Position numbers and translations under genes: made by a program. A stretch of 64,000 nucleotides of DNA from C-114 sp963745405 (lineage in GTDB: Bacteria; Chloroflexota; Limnocylindria; Limnocylindrales; CSP1-4). The notes beneath the pieces are model-generated. The model made no database searches. It was not told the origin of the DNA and saw only the letters and a list, made by a program, of their open reading frames with translations. Where the stretch lies: the NCBI GenBank assembly GCA_963745405.1, contig CAVUWY010000002.1, positions 744,001-808,000 on the forward strand. Reading direction: 5' to 3'. Below, piece after piece: positions 26,221-34,374 of this stretch. How positions within the stretch are numbered: the stretch's first letter is position 1; every line of letters starts with the position of its first letter.

Positions 26221-27470
26221 CGTCGGAGCGGGTCGAGGTCGCGATCGTCGGAGGTGGGCCGGCCGGCGCGGTGCTGGCCATGCTGCTCGCCCGCGCCGGA
26301 CACGAGGTGGTCGTCCTCGAGCGCTCGACGACGTGGCGCTGGCGAGCGTGCGGCGTGTTCGCGTCGCCGGCCGCGATGTCGGCACTCCGTCGCTCGGGAC
26401 TCGCCGAGACGACGCTCGAGGGACTGGCCCGGCCCGTCCAGGCGATGCGGGTCGAGACCCCCGGCGGGGTCGCGTTCGACCTGACGTACGGTGCCGATGC
26501 GGGCGGCGAGACCGCGGTGGGATTCGACCGGTCGGCCCTCGACCCGGCGCTGCTCGACGCGGCGGCACGAGCCGGGGCCGACGTCCGGCGCGGCTGGCGG
26601 GTCGTCGATGCGGACCTCGCCGAGGGCGGACTCGAGGTCCGCCGGGTCGACCCCGCACCGGACGTGCCAGGGCGCGCCGCGGCTTTCGGACCGGCCCAGG
26701 CCCGTGGACTACGCGCCGACGTGGTCGTTGGAGCCGATGGGATCCGATCGATCGTCGCGCGGGCGGCCGGCGTCGAGCGACGACCCCGGCTCCAGCCGCG
26801 CATCGGCCTCACGTTTCACCTGCCCGGCCCGGGCGGTGCGTCTCCACGGGTGGCCCGGATGCACCTCATCCGCGACGGGTACGTCGGGATCGCCCCCGTC
26901 CCCGGTCGGCGGGTGAACATCGGGATCGTCCTCGGTCCGACCTGGTCGGGAGACCTTCGGCGGTTCGGCGCCCGATCCGTCGTCGACTCCATCTTGGCCG
27001 GGATCCCGGCGTCCGCCGGCGATGGGCCCCGACCGTGGCGCGGCCGCGACCCGACCGACGCGATCGAGGGCGCCTGGCCGATCGAACACCGCGTCGGGAG
27101 GAGGACGGGAGCGCGCTGGTTGCTGACCGGGGACGCCGCCGGCTTCCTCGATCCGTTCACCGGCGAAGGCATCCATCGGGCCCTCGTCTCCGCCGACCTC
27201 GCCGCGGCGGCGATCCACGCCCGATCGAGGGGGCGGGCCGGGGCATTCGACGCCTACGAGCGGGCCATGCTGCGGCGATTCGTCGCCAAGGACGCCCTGT
27301 CGTGGCTCGTCCAGGCATTCCTCTCCCGTCCGGCGATGTTCGAGTACGCGGCCCGGCGAGTCGCTGCTCGTCCAGGCGTCCGAGCGACGATGGGCCTCGT
27401 CATGGGCGACCTGGTCGGTGCCGGCACGGCGCTCGACCCGCGCTATCTCGCTGCGCTGCTCGCACCATGA
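26217..27470 (+). CDS. FAD-dependent oxidoreductase of the geranylgeranyl-reductase type
   Basis: 417 residues. FAD-binding N terminus (VAIVGGGPAGAVLAMLLARAG, VLERS), the ADVVVGADGIRS motif and the late FAD motif GDAAGFLDPFTGEGIHRAL place it among aromatic-ring hydroxylase or geranylgeranyl-reductase-like flavoproteins. These reduce prenyl chains or oxidise polyketide aromatics. Start ATG inside the methyltransferase stop. Genes of this type commonly accompany a methyltransferase and ketosynthases in small lipid-quinone clusters, which matches the neighbours here. Confidence 0.85.
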   Translation: MTSERVEVAIVGGGPAGAVLAMLLARAGHEVVVLERSTTWRWRACGVFASPAAMSALRRSGLAETTLEGLARPVQAMRVETPGGVAFDLTYGADAGGETAVGFDRSALDPALLDAAARAGADVRRGWRVVDADLAEGGLEVRRVDPAPDVPGRAAAFGPAQARGLRADVVVGADGIRSIVARAAGVERRPRLQPRIGLTFHLPGPGGASPRVARMHLIRDGYVGIAPVPGRRVNIGIVLGPTWSGDLRRFGARSVVDSILAGIPASAGDGPRPWRGRDPTDAIEGAWPIEHRVGRRTGARWLLTGDAAGFLDPFTGEGIHRALVSADLAAAAIHARSRGRAGAFDAYERAMLRRFVAKDALSWLVQAFLSRPAMFEYAARRVAARPGVRATMGLVMGDLVGAGTALDPRYLAALLAP

Positions 27471-27492
27471 CCGGCACGGGAGAAGGCTGACG

Positions 27493-27999
27493 ATGCGGAG
27501 CACGATCACGACCGATGTGGCCGCGCCGCCCGAGCTCGTCTTCCGGCTCGCCCGCGACGTCGAGCGCTGGGATCGGCTGCTCCCCCACTACGTCCGTTCC
27601 CGGGTGATCCGGCCGCAGCGCGACGGGTCGGTCCTCGTCGAGTTCATCGCTCGGCGGGCGATCGTGGAGCGGCTCGGGATCGGACTGCCTGTCGCGTGGC
27701 GGGCACGAACGTGGTCCGAGTCGGCGACGCTGCGCCTCCGGTTCGTCCACGTCGCCGGCGCGACGAAGGGGATGGACGTCACCTGGCGGATCGAGCCGAC
27801 CGATCGTGGCAGCCGGGTCTCGATCGAGCACGACTTCCGCCCGCGGGTCGCGCTCTTCGGGCGATTCGTCGACCGGGTGTTCACCCGGCCGATCGCAGGC
27901 AGGACGCTTGCGACGTTCCGTGCCCTGGCCGAGGCGCTCGCCGACGGATCGGCTCCGCCGCGGTCCGCGGACACCGCCCGTACGAAGAGACCGGCATGA
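27493..27999 (+). CDS. SRPBCC/polyketide-cyclase-like protein
   Basis: 168 residues of a START/Bet v1-like fold (TDVAAPPELVFRLARDVERW at the N terminus, WRIEPTDRGSRVSIEHDF in the sheet, GRTLATFRALAEAL in the long C-terminal helix). Such proteins hold hydrophobic ligands and may cyclise or carry polyketide-like intermediates. ATG with GGGAGAAGG upstream. Its stop overlaps the ketosynthase start (ATGA), so it belongs to the same operon. Confidence 0.8.
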   Translation: MRSTITTDVAAPPELVFRLARDVERWDRLLPHYVRSRVIRPQRDGSVLVEFIARRAIVERLGIGLPVAWRARTWSESATLRLRFVHVAGATKGMDVTWRIEPTDRGSRVSIEHDFRPRVALFGRFVDRVFTRPIAGRTLATFRALAEALADGSAPPRSADTARTKRPA

Positions 28000-29261
28000 G
28001 CGACCGACGGCGTGTCTGGGTGACCGGCATCGGGATCATCACCGCGATCGGGACCGGCGTCGATGCATTCCGGGTCGGGCTCCGCGCCGGGGCGTCGCCC
28101 GTCCGCTCGATCGATCGATTCGACCCGAGCCCGTTCCGCTCCCACGTTGCCGCCCAGGTCGACGATTTCGACGCGGTGGCATGGATGCCGCCGAAGACGG
28201 TGCGTCAGCTCGATCGATTCAGCCAGTTCGGGCTCGTGGCGGGCCGACTCGCCCTCGACGATGCGCGGATGCGACCGGGTGCCGATGGCGCAGCGTCCCC
28301 GGAGCGGATCGGGATCTACCTCGGTTCGGCGCTCGGGGGCATCGCCTACGCCGAGGAACAGCACGAGCGATATCTCGAGCGCGGCATCCGAGCCGTCGCC
28401 CCGAACCTCGCCCTGGCCGTCTTCGGCGGCGCGGCCCCCGCAAACCTCGGTATCGCCCTCGACGTCAGGGGGCCGATCCTCTCGACGGCCAACTCGTGCG
28501 CGTCCGGCTCGGTGGCGATCGGCGAGGCGCTCGGCGACCTCCGCGACGGCCGGATCGACGCCGCGATCGCCGGGGGCTGCGAGATCCCGCTCAGTCCTCT
28601 CGCGTTCGGGGCGTTCGACATCATCCGCGCACTCTCGAGCGGCCGGAACGACGATCCCAGCCATGCGGCGCGCCCGTTCGACATCGGCCGCGACGGCTTC
28701 GTCATGGGCGAGGGCGCTGCCCTGCTCGTCCTCGAGGTCGCCGAGGTCGCAGCGGCGCGGGGAGCGGTCCCCTACGCGGAGGTGCTCGGCTACGGCGCGA
28801 CGTCCGATGCCCACCACATGGTCCAGCCACGAGCCGACGGGCGGGAAGCCGCCCGGGCGGCATCGATCGCCCTGGCCGATGCGGCGGTGGATCCGGGGGC
28901 GGTCGACTACGTCAACGCCCACGCCTCTTCGACGCCGCTCGGCGACCTGGCCGAGGCACGCGCCATCGCCCTGGCCCTCGGAGAACGGGCGGCCGGTGTC
29001 CCGGTCAGCGGCACGAAGGCGTTGTATGGGCATCCGCTTGGTGCGTCCGGGGCGATCGAGGCGGCGATCTGCGCCCTGACGATCCGCGATGGCTGGGCAC
29101 CGGCGACGGCCAATCTCATCGACCCGGGACCGGAGGTGGCCGCCCTGCTGCCCGGACTCCTGAAGACCGGCCGCCCCGGGACCTACGGGACGGTGCTGTC
29201 GACATCGTTCGGCTTCGGAGGCTTGAACGCGGCGCTCGTCCTGGGGGCCGTGGGCCCGTAG
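27996..29261 (+). CDS. Beta-ketoacyl synthase (FabF/KAS II-like)
   Basis: 421 residues. Catalytic triad visible: Cys168 in STANSCASG, a His in VNAHASSTPLGD and a His in YGHPLGASGA. It condenses an acyl chain with malonyl-ACP. No ACP, malonyl transferase or type III synthase lies beside it, so it is not the housekeeping fab cluster. It is the last of four coupled genes with methyltransferase, flavoprotein and SRPBCC protein, suggesting a dedicated acyl- or polyketide-derived lipid. Confidence 0.88.
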   Translation: MSDRRRVWVTGIGIITAIGTGVDAFRVGLRAGASPVRSIDRFDPSPFRSHVAAQVDDFDAVAWMPPKTVRQLDRFSQFGLVAGRLALDDARMRPGADGAASPERIGIYLGSALGGIAYAEEQHERYLERGIRAVAPNLALAVFGGAAPANLGIALDVRGPILSTANSCASGSVAIGEALGDLRDGRIDAAIAGGCEIPLSPLAFGAFDIIRALSSGRNDDPSHAARPFDIGRDGFVMGEGAALLVLEVAEVAAARGAVPYAEVLGYGATSDAHHMVQPRADGREAARAASIALADAAVDPGAVDYVNAHASSTPLGDLAEARAIALALGERAAGVPVSGTKALYGHPLGASGAIEAAICALTIRDGWAPATANLIDPGPEVAALLPGLLKTGRPGTYGTVLSTSFGFGGLNAALVLGAVGP

Positions 29262-29342
29262 GGACGGCCTTGAGCCGGCAGGTCAATAGCTCGTGGCCCG
29301 CCGGAAACAAGTAGACATTACCCGGCGATCTGGCGATACTTC

Positions 29343-29786
29343 ATGGGTATGGCCATCTCCACCGACAGCAGGCCCTTCATGCTCCGAGTCGGCCAGGCGG
29401 CCGAGATGCTCGGCGTGTCGGTCGACACCCTCCGCCGGTGGGAGGCCGAGGGACGGGTGCGGATGGAGCGCTCGGCCGGTGGGCAGCGACTCGTCGACAT
29501 CGAGGAAGTGACCCGGATGCTCGAGGCGCGGCGGCGAGCCATCGCCGACCGGCCGATCGTCGCCCAGTCGGCCCGCAACCGGTTCCCGGGGATCGTGACC
29601 CGGGTCGAGCACGACCGGATCGCCGCCATCGTGGAGGTGGTCGCCGGTCCCCATCGCGTCGTGAGCCTCATGACCGCCGAGGCCGTCGAGGAGCTCGGGC
29701 TCAAGGTCGGCGACGAGGCCGTCTGCGTCGTCAAGGCGACCAACGTGATCGTCGAGGTCCCGTCGTCGAAAGAGGCAGCGTCATGA
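29343..29786 (+). CDS. MerR-like helix-turn-helix plus TOBE molybdate-type regulator
   Basis: 147 residues. N-terminal HTH of the MerR/excisionase class (LRVGQAAEMLGVSVDTLRRW) at residues 13-33, then a molybdopterin-binding (TOBE/Mop) domain at about 78-142 (ARNRFPGIVTRVEHDRIAAI, LGLKVGDEAVCVVKATNVIV). The layout is that of a one-component molybdate sensor, distinct from classical ModE. Its stop overlaps the modA start (ATGA). It would be expected to repress the operon when molybdate is bound. The start could be the ATG at 29343 or at 29349. Confidence 0.82.
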   Translation: MGMAISTDSRPFMLRVGQAAEMLGVSVDTLRRWEAEGRVRMERSAGGQRLVDIEEVTRMLEARRRAIADRPIVAQSARNRFPGIVTRVEHDRIAAIVEVVAGPHRVVSLMTAEAVEELGLKVGDEAVCVVKATNVIVEVPSSKEAAS

Positions 29787-30646
29787 GGTCACGACTCATC
29801 GCATCACCGGCGACGCTCGCCCTCCTCCTGGCCGCCTGTTCGAGCGCGGCGACGCCGGCCCCGACCCAGGCTCCCCCGTCGGCGCCGGCGAGCGCGCCGG
29901 GAGCGAGTTCCGACGGCTCCGTCGCGCCGGCCGCTAACCTCACCATCTACGCTGCCTCGTCCCTCAAGGCCGCGATGGCCCAGGTCAAGACGACCTATGA
30001 AGCGGCCAACCCCGGCACGACCCTCACGATCTCGACCGATTCCTCGTCGGCACTCGAGACGAAGATCGAGCAGGGCGCTCCGGCCGACGTATTCCTGTCG
30101 GCCGATACGACCAATCCGCAGAAGATCGTCGACAAGAGCCTCGCCCTCGGCAGCCCGGTCAACTTCGCCGGCAACCTCCTGACGATCATCACCCCGACGA
30201 ACAACCCGGCGAGCATCAAGTCTCCCCAGGACATGGCGAACGCCGGGGTGAAGGTCGTCGCCGCCGGCGACACGGTGCCGATCACGAAGTACGCCAACAT
30301 GCTCGTCGCGAACCTCGCCAAGCAGCCGGGCTATCCGCCCGATTTCGCCGCCAAGTACACGGCGAATATCGTGTCCAAGGAGGACAACGTCGCGGCGGTG
30401 GTGGCCAAGATCGAACTTGGTGAGGGCGACGTGGCGATCGTCTACGTGACCGACGCGAAGACGTCGACCAAGGTGGCGCAGCCCACCACCATCCCGACGG
30501 ACGCGAACGTCCCCGCGACGTACGCCGGGGTCGTCGTCAAGGCCACCAAGAGTCCGGATGCCGCGACGGCGTTCCTGACCTGGGTCGCCGGCCCCGGTGG
30601 CCAGACGATCCTCGGCACCCTCGGATTCCTGCCGCCGCCGCCCTGA
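29783..30646 (+). CDS. modA: Molybdate ABC transporter substrate-binding lipoprotein
   Basis: 287 residues with lipoprotein signal (LLLAACSSAA), a Pro/Ala/Ser linker, then a ModA domain (LTIYAASSLKAAMAQV, GAPADVFLSADTTN, VVAAGDTVPITKYANM, GEGDVAIVYVTDAKT). It captures molybdate or tungstate outside the membrane and delivers it to ModB. Coupled to the upstream regulator; modB begins 49 bases downstream. Confidence 0.9.
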   Translation: MRSRLIASPATLALLLAACSSAATPAPTQAPPSAPASAPGASSDGSVAPAANLTIYAASSLKAAMAQVKTTYEAANPGTTLTISTDSSSALETKIEQGAPADVFLSADTTNPQKIVDKSLALGSPVNFAGNLLTIITPTNNPASIKSPQDMANAGVKVVAAGDTVPITKYANMLVANLAKQPGYPPDFAAKYTANIVSKEDNVAAVVAKIELGEGDVAIVYVTDAKTSTKVAQPTTIPTDANVPATYAGVVVKATKSPDAATAFLTWVAGPGGQTILGTLGFLPPPP

Positions 30647-30695
30647 TCGACGGTATGGATGGTCCGCAGACGATGCCGCCGGCCGGGCGGTCCGG

Positions 30696-31523
30696 GTGAC
30701 CGACACCTCGCGGACCGTCCCCCGCTGGGGTGAACGATCGCTCACGCTGGTGGCGGCCTTCGCCGTCCTCTGCCTCGGGTTACCCGTCGCGATCCTCGTC
30801 GTCCGCTCCGTGGCCAACGGGGCGCTCCTCGACGCGTTCAGCAGCCCGACGGTCATCGCGGCATTCGAGCTCAGCCTGACGACGACCGCGGCGAGCCTCG
30901 CAATCACCGTCGCCCTCGGCCTGCCCCTCGCGGTCGTGCTCGCTCGCCGGCGGTTCCGCGGCTCGAGCGTCGTCGAGGCCATCATCGACCTGCCGATCGT
31001 CCTGCCGCCCTCTGTGGCCGGGCTCGCCCTCCTGCTCGCACTCGGCCGGCAGGGCGTCCTCGGCGGTGCCCTGAGCGCCTTCGGCATCGAGATCCCGTTC
31101 ACGACGGCGGCGGTGGTCATCGCCCAGGCATTCGTCGCAGCCCCGTTCTTCATCCTGTCGGCCCGGACCGGGATCGCCTCGGTCGACCGGGACATCGAGG
31201 ACGCCGCACGTGTCGACGGGGCGAGCGAGTTCTTCCTGTTCCGGTCGGTCACGCTGCCGCTCGCCGGCGCGGCGATCACCGCCGGCCTAGTCATGTGCTG
31301 GGCCAGAGCGCTCGGCGAGTTCGGGGCGACGATCATGTTCGCCGGCAACGTCGAGGGCCAGACCCAGACGCTCCCCCTCGTCGTCTACAGCGAGTTCCAG
31401 GGTGGCGACCTCGACACGACGATCGCGGCCTCGGCCATCCTCGTCCTCGCCGCCTTCGGCGTCCTCGTCGCCGTGCGGGCCCTCCACTGGGGCCGGGTGT
31501 TCGAGTTGCGCGGCCTCACCTGA
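30696..31523 (+). CDS. modB: Molybdate ABC transporter permease
   Basis: 275 residues, GTG start. Five to six helices and the binding-protein-dependent transport signature (ARVDGASEFFLFRSVTLPLA). ALGEFGATIMFAGN near the C terminus is characteristic of ModB. It forms the membrane channel of the molybdate importer. The ATPase gene modC, usually next, is absent; the following gene is an acetyltransferase with its own promoter. Confidence 0.9.
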   Translation: MTDTSRTVPRWGERSLTLVAAFAVLCLGLPVAILVVRSVANGALLDAFSSPTVIAAFELSLTTTAASLAITVALGLPLAVVLARRRFRGSSVVEAIIDLPIVLPPSVAGLALLLALGRQGVLGGALSAFGIEIPFTTAAVVIAQAFVAAPFFILSARTGIASVDRDIEDAARVDGASEFFLFRSVTLPLAGAAITAGLVMCWARALGEFGATIMFAGNVEGQTQTLPLVVYSEFQGGDLDTTIAASAILVLAAFGVLVAVRALHWGRVFELRGLT

Positions 31524-31580
31524 AGGGTGCGCGGCACCGACTGGCGTCGCGGACTCGCGCCTCGGCCAGCCAGCCTGGCG

Positions 31581-31586
31581 TACGCT
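31581..31586 (+). promoter_or_regulatory. TACGCT -10 box, probably giving a leaderless message
   Basis: TACGCT ends 7 bases before the GTG at 31594, with no ribosome-binding sequence between, as at 9683-9695. No clear -35. Confidence 0.45.
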
Positions 31587-31593
31587 CACGGGC

Positions 31594-32439
31594 GTGCCCA
31601 CCATGATCCGGCCGGCGAGCCACGGGGACATCCCCGCCATCCGGGCGATCCTCGCTGCCCACGGCAACGACGGGCCGATCGAGAACGGGGACATCGTCGG
31701 GCCGTACGTCCGTCACTTCCTCGATCACGCGATCGCCTTCGTCTCCGAGCGGGATGGGGCGGTCGTGGCGTTCGGGGCGGCCATCGAGACCGCGACCTCC
31801 CGCCATCTCGCCGACCTGTTCGTGCGCCAGGATCTCCTCGGCCAGGGGATCGGCGGGCCGCTGCTGGATGCCGTGCTCGCGGGTGCGCCGCGCCGCACGA
31901 CGTTCGCCTCCGAAGACCCCAGGGCCATGCCGCTCTACATCCGGGCGGGGATGCGCCCGCTCTGGCCGATGCTCTATCTCCGCGGGGACGGCAGCCTACT
32001 GCCCGAGACGGGGCACGGGCGGGCGATCGAGTCGGCCGATCCGGTCCGCCTCGCCGAGCTCGAACGGGAGTGGACCGGGGCCGATCGCTCGTCCGACCAC
32101 AGCCACTGGGGGCGGACACCCGAGGCCGATGGATTCGTCGTCGGTGACGGCGACAGCCCGCTCGCCCTGGGCCATGCGCGGGCCCGGCAGACCGGGACCG
32201 CGAGGATCCTCGACCGGCTGGTCGTCCGGCCCGGCGCCGGTCCGATCGAGCCGACGCTCGCCGCGATACGGCGCGCCGCCCGGGGTGGCCCGATCGTGGT
32301 GGCGGTTCCGGGACCGAATCCGGTTCTGCCGTACCTGCTTGACGCCGGCTTCCGCATCGAGGACCACGACACGTTCATGGCGAGCGAACCCGGCCTTATC
32401 GACCCGGAAAGGATCCTGCCGAATTCGGGGATGCTCTGA
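31594..32439 (+). CDS. GNAT-type N-acetyltransferase, likely two-domain
   Basis: 281 residues. The N-terminal GNAT domain has the beta-4/acetyl-CoA loop (LADLFVRQDLLGQGIGGPLL) and ends near residue 130. The second half has similar length and a VVRPGAGPIEPTLAAI segment suggesting a degenerate second GNAT domain. It transfers acetyl groups to an unknown amine. The GTG start abuts a -10 box; an ATG three codons later is the alternative start. Confidence 0.75.
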   Translation: MPTMIRPASHGDIPAIRAILAAHGNDGPIENGDIVGPYVRHFLDHAIAFVSERDGAVVAFGAAIETATSRHLADLFVRQDLLGQGIGGPLLDAVLAGAPRRTTFASEDPRAMPLYIRAGMRPLWPMLYLRGDGSLLPETGHGRAIESADPVRLAELEREWTGADRSSDHSHWGRTPEADGFVVGDGDSPLALGHARARQTGTARILDRLVVRPGAGPIEPTLAAIRRAARGGPIVVAVPGPNPVLPYLLDAGFRIEDHDTFMASEPGLIDPERILPNSGML

Positions 32440-32507
32440 CTCGGCGGCCGACGCGCACGCCGAGGACGACGTACCGTGCGCGTGACAACGCCGCATGAGG
32501 GATTCCG

Positions 32508-33092
32508 GTGGACGTCATCCTCGTCGGGTTCATCGCCGGCTTCATCTACGCCGGGTTCCGGAGCGGGTTCCTCAAGCGCCTCGTGGGCATCGTCCTGATC
32601 GCGATCTCGTTCCTCGCCAGCGTCTACCTCCGCGACGTGGTCGGGGCGATCGCCAGCACGTTCTTCAAGGACATACCGGCCGACTACGCCCAGCTCGTCG
32701 GAGCCACCATCGCCTTCCCGGTCATCCTCGTCGTACTCCACCTGGTCAGCCGACTCGTCTTCGGCCGGATCCAGGTCCATGGCATCGTCGCCGAGGGCAC
32801 CGACAAGATCCTGGGCGCCATCCTCGGCGGGGTCGAGGCGGTCCTCATCATCTCGGTCGGGATCGTCATCCTCGATGCCTACTACGGGACCGCGTCGACG
32901 CTCGGGCCGACCTTCCATTCGACCTATCTCAAGGACGTGGCCCAGGCCGTCAACACGTCGGAGACGGTCAAGTTGCTCCGCGCAACGACGGTGCCGTTCG
33001 TGCTCGCGATCCTCGGACCGCTCCTGCCCAAGGACCTCGGCTCGCTCCTGCCCGGCGGCCTGCCGAACCGCCTGCCGTTCCCGACGCCCTGA
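32508..33092 (+). CDS. CvpA-like membrane protein
   Basis: 194 residues, GTG start with a GAGGGA ribosome site. Four helices with a short N-terminal loop (VGFIAGFIYAGFRSGFLKRL), resembling CvpA/colicin V production family members, whose cellular role is unsettled (envelope integrity, nucleotide-related phenotypes). Convergent with the lipoprotein gene ending at 33099, with only 6 bases between stops. Confidence 0.65.
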   Translation: MDVILVGFIAGFIYAGFRSGFLKRLVGIVLIAISFLASVYLRDVVGAIASTFFKDIPADYAQLVGATIAFPVILVVLHLVSRLVFGRIQVHGIVAEGTDKILGAILGGVEAVLIISVGIVILDAYYGTASTLGPTFHSTYLKDVAQAVNTSETVKLLRATTVPFVLAILGPLLPKDLGSLLPGGLPNRLPFPTP

Positions 33093-33098
33093 GGCTGG

Positions 33099-33701
33099 CT
33101 ACAGGAGCTGATTTACGAGGGCCTCGACCTGGGCGAGGGTCGCCGGCGTCGCGGTAGCGGTGATCTCGACGAGCGACGAGCCCTTCGTCGCCACGACGCC
33201 TTCGTTGTTCTTCCCGCCGTTGAGGTCCTGGCGGAACGAGCGGGCCTGGTCGCCGACGCCGGCCACCGCTGCATACGGCACGGGGAACTTGGCACTGAAC
33301 TGGCCGATCGCGGACGGATCGATGTTCGAGATCAGCTGGATGAGCACGTTCGACGACGTTCCCCGGTAGTCACAGGCCACGCCTGTCGCTCCCGCCGGCA
33401 GCGCAGGCCCTCCACCGCCGGGGATCATGGTCGGCGCCGAGAGAGTGAGCCCGAGTGCAGCGCCGACCACGGGACCGGTGGGGCAGCTGATCGCGCCGGT
33501 CGACGCCGCGCCGGCAGAGGCCGCCGCGAGGGGCGACGGTGCGCCGGTCGGCGGGGTGGTGGCTGCACTCGTCGGTGGGGTCGGGCCTGGCGGCGTGGTC
33601 GGCGCCGGACTCGCCGCGCTCGAGCATCCAACGAGCGTCATCGCGATGCCGAGGACGATGGCGACCTTGCCTGCGACCGACGTTCCGAAGCGTCGCTCCA
33701 T
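33099..33701 (-). CDS. Hypothetical lipoprotein
   Basis: 200 residues. Lipoprotein signal (AIVLGIAMTLVGCSS), a Pro/Thr/Ala stalk, and a C-terminal domain of about 120 residues with two cysteines (AISCPTGP, GVACDYRG) and an LNGGKNNEGVVATKG stretch, a pattern seen in actinobacterial DUF3558-like lipoproteins. The ATG at 33701 is chosen because it follows AAGGGGG and places the signal first. Function unknown. Confidence 0.7.
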   Translation of the reverse strand: MERRFGTSVAGKVAIVLGIAMTLVGCSSAASPAPTTPPGPTPPTSAATTPPTGAPSPLAAASAGAASTGAISCPTGPVVGAALGLTLSAPTMIPGGGGPALPAGATGVACDYRGTSSNVLIQLISNIDPSAIGQFSAKFPVPYAAVAGVGDQARSFRQDLNGGKNNEGVVATKGSSLVEITATATPATLAQVEALVNQLL

Positions 33702-34374
33702 GTCCCCCTTCTTCCCGGTGGGCTCCAATATCGTTCCGCGCCCGGCGGCCCGAAGGAGCGATGCCGTCGCAGCCATCATGGACAGGGGTCGTCGGACCGT
33801 CAAAGGGGCGCACGGGGACGCACGCGGCGGAGCCGCGGCGGGGGACCGCGATCGCCGGCCGGCGATCGCCACGCTCCCTCCCGGCTCGGGCGCACCCCTC
33901 GGTCCGGCCGGGTGGGCACCGATATTGACCCGGTGACTAGCAGGCGCATTCGACCGACGCTCAAACCGCCGTGGCACCGCCGACGCGCCGCATTCGTGCG
34001 TGAATCGTCGCGATCTGGCCGTCCGCGGTCAGGATTCGAACGTCCACGCGCCCGGCCAGACTCCGGGCGCCTCGAACAGCGGACGCGTCGAGGGGCGAGT
34101 ACCCGCCGGCGGACGTTCCACCCGTCGAGCGGCGGGCAGCCGTGCGCATCCGCGCGCGAGTCGTCGCGACCACCTATTCCCGGGACCAGGATTCGAGCGT
34201 TCGCCTGGCCCAGCAGTACTCGGAGCCCGGATAGCGATCGCCAGTCGGGGGCGACTATCCGGGAGGTCGCGAGCGCGGGCAGCGCCACGACGGGCGGCAC
34301 GGCAATGGCGGATCCGCCACATCCGCTGAGATATCCTCAGGATGGCGTGAGCGCCCACGATCGAGGTGGGGCGG
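33702..34374. other. Long gene-free region with a degenerate duplication
   Basis: 673 bases between divergent genes with no convincing frame. A block at about 33991-34075 recurs in diverged form at about 34145-34230, each with CGTCGCGA and CAGGATTCGA in register. This looks like an old duplication or gene remnant. Control sequences for both flanking genes must lie here; TATCCT at 34331-34336 could be a -10 box for the rightward gene. Confidence 0.4.

Noticed and set aside
29262..29342. Possible molybdenum-cofactor riboswitch before the HTH-TOBE gene
   Set aside because: Only 81 bases and no arrangement of the conserved hairpins could be drawn; protein-based control fits better.
34030..34210. 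Two GGATTCGA motifs resembling tRNA T-loops on the minus strand
   Set aside because: No cloverleaf can be built; they are better explained as copies of the same degenerate duplicated block.
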